DNA from: an uncultured Prevotellaceae bacterium
GTDB taxonomy: Bacteria > Bacteroidota > Bacteroidia > Bacteroidales > Bacteroidaceae
NCBI GenBank assembly: GCA_947166305.1
Contig: CAMVDV010000016.1
Location: 1-64,000, forward strand
DNA length: 64,000 nucleotides
Direction of reading: 5' to 3'
The notes beneath the pieces are model-generated. The model did not search any database. It had not been told where the DNA came from and saw only the letters and a program-made list of their open reading frames with translations. Shown one piece after another: positions 59,050 through 64,000 of this stretch; position 1 is the stretch's first letter; each line of letters starts with the position of its first letter. The translations under genes were made by a program, and so were the position numbers.

Positions 59050-59395
59050 CACCGATTAAATTAGGTCAAAGCAGACCGAAACAAACCTTAAATCAAATCG
59101 CGTAAGGCACTGTCTTACAATTAACTCTACTTAACTAACCTTATTCTTCGCCTATTGCGCGTTTGCCCCTTTTAGAGTAATTTTGTACCGCCATTGTACC
59201 TCGGGTGGATGAGCAGAGGGTTCGTAGGGTGTTCCCTTAAATCACCTTATTTCCCCTTAAATCCGCTTAATTGGTTTCCGTCAGGGACCATCCCCCGAAA
59301 TCCGCGAGTAAGCGAGTGCAATGTGAACTTGTTCACAAATTGCCGAGCGCAAGCGGATTATCCAAAAACGGCAGAAATTGACAAAATTACTCGAT

Positions 59396-60133
59396 ATGGG
59401 CAAGAAACAGACTTCACAAATTTCCAACATCCTTCTGTCCGTGAAGGATGCCTCCATCGCCATCAGTGTCAGCACTAAGATGGTGCGATTGCTTATTGCC
59501 TCCGGCAGACTGAAAGCCGTCAACCTCGGCAAGCGGATGACACGCATAAGCCTACAGGAACTTACAGACTTTGCCCAAAGGCAAGGTGGTAATGTCGTGC
59601 TGCCTTCTTCATCCCTTCCTTTTAATAATGACAAAAGGGAAAGGAATAAGAAGAATGCCAACGCTAAGCCAGAGACAGGTAATGTGAACAAGAGAGCCAA
59701 GTGCCGCATGACAACAGCCAGCGACATAGCCCCTGAAGGTGTTACCCACGACTCCCATTATACGTTGGCAGAGGTAATGAGCAAGTTCAACATCAAGTAC
59801 GGTCGCCTGTATGAGATACGCAACCGCTATCAGTTGGCATCCGTCCATGCCTGGGGTACGACCGCTTTTAAGAAGGAGGATGTCGAGAAAGCTATTGCCA
59901 AGTACGACGAGGAACAGGGCAAGGCACAGCAGGAAGCATACTACACCTGTTTCGACATCATGCAGAAGTATGGTCTGGGTAAGACGCAAGTACGCCGTTT
60001 TGCAGAGACACACAATGTCCGTATCAAAAAAGCCAAGGGCGGCAGGACTAACCTCTACCTTAAAGCGGACTGGGAAGCAGCCCGAAAGAAAGCCGAGAAA
60101 ACAAGTGCCAGTACCAAGGCGAAACGGATATGA
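59396..60133 (+). CDS. DNA-binding protein with three helix-turn-helix modules
   Basis: A 245-residue protein that seems to contain three MerR/excisionase-type winged-helix modules: about 11-62 (LLSVKDASIAISVSTKMVRL), about 110-170 (YTLAEVMSKFNIKYGRLYEI) and about 178-235 (YTCFDIMQKYGLGKTQVRRF). The linker between the first two is basic and low in complexity. Proteins of this kind beside Bacteroides integrases act in target choice, integration or excision control. I start at the ATG at 59396; an upstream TTG at 59378 would add six residues. It is separated from the integrase by a 415-base gap. Confidence 0.8.
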   Translation: MGKKQTSQISNILLSVKDASIAISVSTKMVRLLIASGRLKAVNLGKRMTRISLQELTDFAQRQGGNVVLPSSSLPFNNDKRERNKKNANAKPETGNVNKRAKCRMTTASDIAPEGVTHDSHYTLAEVMSKFNIKYGRLYEIRNRYQLASVHAWGTTAFKKEDVEKAIAKYDEEQGKAQQEAYYTCFDIMQKYGLGKTQVRRFAETHNVRIKKAKGGRTNLYLKADWEAARKKAEKTSASTKAKRI

Positions 60134-60548
60134 AGCTGAATATAAGAATACAAATGTTGGTACTACTTGCAGGGATGGTTAGAACCAATCCTGTAATCCG
60201 AGGCTCAAAACGGCTTGTTTCAGACCGTTGTACCCTGATTGTAGCTTTGCTCTCCCTAACTTTGCAGTGCATCCGAAAAAGATGTACCCCTCCTCTGGAA
60301 GTGTCTTGAAACCAATGGCAACAATGAATGCAGTGCAACTGTCAACCCCGTTTATAGTATGATTATCGCTGCAATTTCATACTCAAACGCTAACTCAGGT
60401 TAAATCTGATGCATTGAGGGTCAATATTTTAGACTCAACCTAAACAAAGGACGTACCTTTGCAGTCGCTTGAAGTCCAGACCGCCCATGTTGGGCAGCGT
60501 AGGGCAACCGAATATAGACAAATGTAATAACAATATAAAATAGCAGAT
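60134..60548. other. Non-coding gap upstream of the integrase
   Basis: No gene is seen. Two promoter boxes face right: TAACTTTG (60257-60264) and TACCTTTG (60454-60461), both followed by GCAGT. The core attachment or arm sites of the integrase may lie here but were not identified. Confidence 0.55.
60454..60461 (+). promoter_or_regulatory. Probable minus-7 box of the integrase gene
   Basis: TACCTTTG matches TAnnTTTG and lies 87 bases before the integrase ATG. The minus-33 position is only partly matched. Confidence 0.5.
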
Positions 60549-61706
60549 ATGACGAATTTATGTACCAAGGTCACAGTGCGGAAGCGACCCATCAAGAACG
60601 GGCAGACATCGCTCTATCTCGATTTCTACCCACCAATCCGCAACCCGAAGACTGGCCGTCTGTCACGACGCGAGTATCTGGGCTTATACATTTATTCCAA
60701 CCCTACTGAGAAGTTCCAGCAGGAGTACAACCGCAGCATCATGCAGAAGGCAGAGCTTATCAAGTGCCGCCGCACGGAGTCCATCATCAACGAGGAGTTC
60801 GGTTTCCTCGACCGCTCCAAAGGCCAGGAGAGCTTTCTTGACTACTTCAAGCAGTGTATGAATAAGACAACCAACAAGGCAAACTGGGAGGCTGCCTACA
60901 AGCACTTCGTCAAATATTCGGGTGGCGAGTGCCGCTTCTGCGACCTTGATGCAGCGTATTGCCAGAAGTTTGTTGATTATCTTTTGTCGGCAGAGTGCTA
61001 TCATAACGGCAAGCCGATGATGCCCACCACCGCCAATAACCACCTCGTAAAGCTGAAAGCCGCCCTTCGCATGGCATACGATGACGGACATATCAAGGAG
61101 AACATAGCCAAGAAACTTGTCAAGGCAAAGGGACACGGCAACAAACGACAGTACTTGAACAAAGAGGAACTTGTTGCGCTGTCCAAGGCTGAGTGCAAGA
61201 GTGACGTGCTGCGTCGTGCCGGACTGTTCTCTTGCCTGACAGGACTGCGCCTGTCTGACTGCATCCTGCTCCAGTGGGAGAACATCAAGAAGTCGGGCGA
61301 TGGCGGCTGGGTGCTCGACATCACCACCAAGAAGACGAAGACCGATGCCATCCTGCCCATCAGCGAAGAGGCACTTGCCCTGTGCGGCGAGCGTGGAGAG
61401 GGACAGGTGTTCAAGAAACTGACACCGAACCTGGTTGCCGCCCACCTCAAAGACTGGATAAAGGCTGCTGGCATCACCAAGCATATCACCTTCCACTGCT
61501 TCCGTCATACCTTCGCCACCTTACAACTGGCAGGAGGCACGGACATCTATACCGTGAGCAAGCTGCTTACCCACAGCAACCTTGCCACAACACAGGTGTA
61601 TGCAGAGGTGGTCAACGAACTGAAACGTGATGCATCCGAGCGCATTTCATTGAAGGATGATGCCAGTGAAAGTGCCACTACAGACAAAGAAACACTTGCT
61701 CAATAA
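60549..61706 (+). CDS. int: Tyrosine recombinase / integrase
   Basis: A 385-residue site-specific recombinase with an arm-type N-terminal domain (about 1-100), a SAM-like core-binding domain (about 100-200) and the catalytic domain. The active-site residues are visible: R in LTGLRLSD, the HxxR motif in HCFRHTF, the second histidine in LLTHSNLATTQ and the nucleophile Y in QVYAEV. It should catalyse integration and excision of the element. It belongs to the integrases of Bacteroidetes conjugative and mobilisable transposons. Confidence 0.95.
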   Translation: MTNLCTKVTVRKRPIKNGQTSLYLDFYPPIRNPKTGRLSRREYLGLYIYSNPTEKFQQEYNRSIMQKAELIKCRRTESIINEEFGFLDRSKGQESFLDYFKQCMNKTTNKANWEAAYKHFVKYSGGECRFCDLDAAYCQKFVDYLLSAECYHNGKPMMPTTANNHLVKLKAALRMAYDDGHIKENIAKKLVKAKGHGNKRQYLNKEELVALSKAECKSDVLRRAGLFSCLTGLRLSDCILLQWENIKKSGDGGWVLDITTKKTKTDAILPISEEALALCGERGEGQVFKKLTPNLVAAHLKDWIKAAGITKHITFHCFRHTFATLQLAGGTDIYTVSKLLTHSNLATTQVYAEVVNELKRDASERISLKDDASESATTDKETLAQ

Positions 61707-62120
61707 TATTAAACCAAATATTGCTGTCCGCTAAAAGTTTTATGAGCGCAAAAAATCGTCCGCAATGTCGATAAACAGGCGTTGCGGATTCTATTTTTGA
61801 AAAGTAAGCCCCCTCCATACATCATATCCCTTCTTTTTTAGCGGACAGCCGTTCCTGATAACGAAATATAGCCATACCATAGAACTATTTTACTCCATAG
61901 TCAGCCGCTAAAGGCTTCCAAAAGCAAATTTTGGGATGCCCATCTTGCTTTTATAAGTTCGTTTTAGCGGACAGCCGATGGAATTTGCAGAATAATAAGT
62001 GATTAGGGGCTTACTTTCGAAAAAGACAACTCGACATCGCATATATTCAGCGATTGAAAGCCATTTCTATGGCAATAAAAAGTTTTAGCGGACACCAATA
62101 TAAACCAAAGACAAATTCAC
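61707..62120. other. Non-coding gap downstream of the integrase
   Basis: No open frame is convincing in these 414 bases. Almost all of it (61725-62094) is taken up by a block bounded by inverted repeats with internal copies of TTTTAGCGGACAGCCG. Confidence 0.7.
61725..62094. repeat. 370-bp block with 17-bp terminal inverted repeats and iterated TTTTAGCGGACA
   Basis: TGTCCGCTAAAAGTTTT (61725-61741) faces AAAAGTTTTAGCGGACA (62078-62094), 16 of 17 bases complementary. The word TTTTAGCGGACAGCCG recurs inside at 61837 and 61963 in the orientation of the right end. A further inner inverted repeat of 19 bases (61795-61813 with 62006-62024, GTAAGCCCC type) lies within. The flanks share AATAT(T)AAACCAAA. 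It may be a MITE-like insert, integrase arm sites or an iteron-like control region. Confidence 0.8.
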
Positions 62121-62555
62121 ATGGATAATGTTACGAACAATCTCTCGTTCGACCAGCTGCCCAAGGCTGTCGGCGAACTACTGACCAAGGTGGACTATGT
62201 GATTAGCCGCCTTGACGAGAAGAAGGATGCCGACGGCGCATCCACAGCTCAGGATGATGACCAGATGATGACGATGGACGAAGCCTGTCAGTTCATTGGC
62301 AAGAAACGCTCCACGATGTACTCCCTCACCTCTGAGCGACGCATCCCATACCGCAAGCGTGGCAACAAGCTCTACTTCTTCAAGAAGGAACTTGTGGAAT
62401 GGATTCAGAGCGGAGGCGCATACGACAAGCCTTATACACTCTCCGAGCAGGAGCAGGCAGAGTTTGATGCCCATCTGGAAGAACTGCGTGAGAAGAAAAG
62501 GCACAAGCCATCGTCTCTTGAAAAGTCTGCTGATATGCAATCCGCAAACCATTAG
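62121..62555 (+). CDS. Excisionase-like helix-turn-helix protein
   Basis: A 144-residue protein with a coiled N-terminal segment (about 10-35) and a MerR/Xis-type helix-turn-helix (about 52-100, MTMDEACQFIGKKRSTMYSL and RRIPYRKRGNKLYFFKKELVEW). Proteins of this look follow the integrase in many Bacteroidetes integrative elements, where they control excision or mobilisation genes. Here it is followed not by a primase gene, as often seen, but directly by a likely oriT region and mobC. Confidence 0.87.
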   Translation: MDNVTNNLSFDQLPKAVGELLTKVDYVISRLDEKKDADGASTAQDDDQMMTMDEACQFIGKKRSTMYSLTSERRIPYRKRGNKLYFFKKELVEWIQSGGAYDKPYTLSEQEQAEFDAHLEELREKKRHKPSSLEKSADMQSANH

Positions 62556-62759
62556 TATCATGACGGGACGCAAGCTTATACCCAGTTCCACAAGCGAACA
62601 GCCTTCCAGACACTTTACAGTGCTGTCAGCAAAATGCAGCCAGTACCCGAAGGTTGTTTTTAAGGTGTTTGGGGGAGCAAGTATAGGTTTTGCGTCCCAC
62701 AAAACCACGGCTCAAAAAGCCGATATTAACCAGATGTACCATCCAGCATTTTACAACGT
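62556..62759. other. Candidate origin of transfer (oriT) region
   Basis: The 204-base gap directly upstream of mobC contains an inverted repeat GGGACGCAA (62565-62573) / TTGCGTCCC (62690-62698), with partly matching TATAC extensions inside. Relaxosome genes usually lie right beside oriT, so this is the best candidate, but the nick site is not identified. Confidence 0.5.
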
Positions 62760-63128
62760 ATGAATTCCCAAACACCTAAAGATAAGAACAGCAAGGGCGG
62801 TCGCCCTAAGAAGCCAGAGAACGAGCTGCGCCTCTATCCTGTGAAGGTCTATTTCGATGAAGCGAACCATCGCAAGCTGATGAACCGAAGCCGCAGGACG
62901 GGACAGCCGTTGTCAACCATCGTCTATGAGCTGGCCATCAATGGATATGTCCGTGAACCCTTCACAAAGGAAGAGGTGTCTATGATTCGCTCTCTGTCTG
63001 GCATGGCTAATAACCTAAACCAGCTGGCACGACAAGCGAACACCTATGGCTTTCATCAGATGGCAATCGAGGTGGGAAATTTGGCGAAGAAAGTTGATGA
63101 CTTACTCATCCGTTTCAGTGAGAAGTGA
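62760..63128 (+). CDS. mobC: Mobilisation protein MobC
   Basis: A 122-residue relaxosome accessory protein of the MobC type. It begins with a basic segment, then has a ribbon-helix-helix-like region (LYPVKVYFDEANHRKLMNRS), followed by the family segment MIRSLSGMANNLNQLARQAN and a C-terminal helix. MobC binds oriT and helps the relaxase open the DNA. It is 57 bases before the relaxase gene on the same strand. Confidence 0.9.
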   Translation: MNSQTPKDKNSKGGRPKKPENELRLYPVKVYFDEANHRKLMNRSRRTGQPLSTIVYELAINGYVREPFTKEEVSMIRSLSGMANNLNQLARQANTYGFHQMAIEVGNLAKKVDDLLIRFSEK

Positions 63129-63185
63129 CCACATGAGAAGAGCCATTATAGAACCCGAAGTGAAACCTAAAAAAGATGTGTAAAC

Positions 63186-64000
63186 ATGATAGCTCAGATT
63201 TCTACAGGTGAAGGTTTCGGCGGACTGGTCAACTACGCCAATGACATCATCAAGAAAGATACGGTGATAATAGCATCCTATGGGGTGAACCTCTCATCGA
63301 ATGCCACTATCACTGCCAGTTTCAAGGCACAGGCGAAAGCCCGTCCTTCCATCCACAAGTTTGTCGGACACATATCACTCAGCTTCTCACCAGAAGACCT
63401 GGCGAAACTGGATGACAAGAAGATTGCCGAGATAGCCAAGGAGTACATGCGACGGATGGGCATCAAGAACACCCAGTATGTGATATTCCGCCACTTCGAC
63501 CAGCCGCACCCTCATATCCACATCGTCTATAACCGAGTCGATAATGATGGGAACGGCATCAAGGGCGATACCAGCTACACGAAGTCTGCTGCCATCACCA
63601 AGGCATTGACCCGTCAGTATGGTCTGACCTTCGGCAAAGGAAAAGACAAGGTGAGGCGTGAACGTCTGAAGGGTAAGGATGCTGTCAAGTACCGTCTCTA
63701 TGATGAAATAAGAGCCGCCATGAAGGAGTGCGTCACATGGGACAAACTGCGCAGATGGCTTGACACTAAGGGCATCGCATTAGACTTAGTGAAGGACAAA
63801 GACGGAAACATCCGTGGCGTGACCTTCACGGACACACGGCAGAACGTCACCTTTGCCGGAAGCAAGATAGACCGCTCGCTATCCTTCGCCCAGATAGACC
63901 GAGCCATGGCCTATGTCGTCAATGACACGACCAACCGATACCGCCAACCGATACCGCAAGAGTCGGAACAGAAGGTGTGGCGCGATGCCAATGATTTCTT
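63186..64000 (+). CDS. mobB: Relaxase / mobilisation nuclease (partial)
   Basis: At least 271 codons of a relaxase; the gene continues past the window edge. It opens MIAQISTGEGFGGLVNYAND, has KFVGHISLSFSPEDLA and the three-histidine metal motif HFDQPHPHIHIVYNRVD (about residues 99-115), typical of MobA/MobL-type relaxases of Bacteroides mobilisable elements. The catalytic residue should be a tyrosine near the N terminus (Y17 in LVNYAND is a candidate). It should nick oriT and pilot the strand during transfer, using conjugation genes supplied elsewhere. Confidence 0.92.
   Translation, partial: MIAQISTGEGFGGLVNYANDIIKKDTVIIASYGVNLSSNATITASFKAQAKARPSIHKFVGHISLSFSPEDLAKLDDKKIAEIAKEYMRRMGIKNTQYVIFRHFDQPHPHIHIVYNRVDNDGNGIKGDTSYTKSAAITKALTRQYGLTFGKGKDKVRRERLKGKDAVKYRLYDEIRAAMKECVTWDKLRRWLDTKGIALDLVKDKDGNIRGVTFTDTRQNVTFAGSKIDRSLSFAQIDRAMAYVVNDTTNRYRQPIPQESEQKVWRDANDF

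Larger units (their letters stand above)
58758..59395. other. Non-coding, AT-rich junction to the mobile element
   Basis: No gene is supported in these 638 bases. They contain a 128-bp nested inverted repeat (58795-58922), a 22-bp array (58962-59049) and, further right, CTTAAATC-type words (59226-59280) upstream of the first gene of the mobile element. The left attachment site of the element is probably somewhere here; no tRNA target was recognised. Confidence 0.6.
59050..64000 (+). mobile_element. Left part of an integrated mobilisable element
   Basis: Genes for a triple-HTH protein, tyrosine integrase, second HTH protein, MobC and a relaxase, all on the plus strand, form the core of a Bacteroidales-type mobilisable transposon or integrative element. 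The left end is set only roughly, after the last repeat array; the right end is outside the window. No target-site duplication could be assigned. Confidence 0.8.

Noticed and set aside
59050..59395. tRNA gene as integration target
   Set aside because: I looked for acceptor and T-arm patterns and found none; the attachment site remains unassigned.

Overview
The window looks like a chromosome segment of a Bacteroidales bacterium, most likely a Prevotella-like member of Prevotellaceae. This rests on promoters of the Bacteroidetes type (TTTG, 19-20 bases, TAnnTTTG), an RprXY-like two-component system, a GTPase-motif-deviant EF-G2 paralogue, DUF4494 and DUF4827-type proteins, a BspA-like leucine-rich-repeat segment, a GH43 enzyme with a discoidin domain, and Bacteroidales-type mobilisation genes at the right end. 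Coding DNA is fairly GC-rich, which gives many long antisense open frames that are not genes. No rRNA, tRNA or CRISPR was recognised.

Layout. 83-4695: a RelA/SpoT-family protein, a GT2 glycosyltransferase and an outer-membrane beta-barrel protein. 4839-9430: response regulator/sensor kinase pair and EF-G2. 9534-11493: HemW and a lipoprotein. 11696-17776: a tight minus-strand operon of M3 peptidase, dCMP deaminase, S41 protease, DHH phosphoesterase and alpha/beta hydrolase. 18320-23384: NadE, GH43 enzyme and glutamate dehydrogenase. 23535-31893: PLP homeostasis protein, DUF4494, YgiQ radical SAM protein, a 972-residue secreted golvesin/xanthan-lyase-like protein, an acyltransferase and small unknowns. 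32272-38719: a threonine operon of thrA, an ApgM-like protein (predicted homoserine kinase analogue), thrC and an MFS transporter. 39047-40783: an FAD-dependent oxidoreductase. 40844-44216: a more AT-rich type II restriction-modification module (Sau3AI/MutH-like nuclease plus C5 cytosine methyltransferase). 44332-58757: acyltransferase, a 1427-residue secreted phosphodiester glycosidase/tyrosine-phosphatase protein, Gate-family membrane protein, TrmN6-like methyltransferase, Lon, a SpoU methyltransferase, an unknown acidic-tailed protein and a fasciclin lipoprotein. About 59050-64000: the left part of an integrated mobilisable element (triple HTH protein, tyrosine integrase, HTH protein, MobC, relaxase), running off the right edge.

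The most unusual signal is not a gene. Ten intergenic sites (near 3394, 11621, 18055, 25246, 27338, 32128, 38933, 49997, 54575 and 58962) carry short tandem arrays of 3-4 units whose period is always 22 bp although the unit sequence differs from site to site. They have no spacers, so they are not CRISPRs. The fixed period of about two helical turns with free sequence suggests a common generating process or a shared structural role.

A second repeat phenomenon is the presence of short palindromic or heptamer repeats inside reading frames (yggS, thrC, the MFS gene, twice in the FAD oxidoreductase, apgM and the 1427-residue gene), always in frame and at places that look like surface loops or tails. 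This is reminiscent of the palindromic elements that invade Rickettsia genes. The mobile element also contains a 370-bp non-coding block bounded by 17-bp inverted repeats, and a likely oriT region upstream of mobC.
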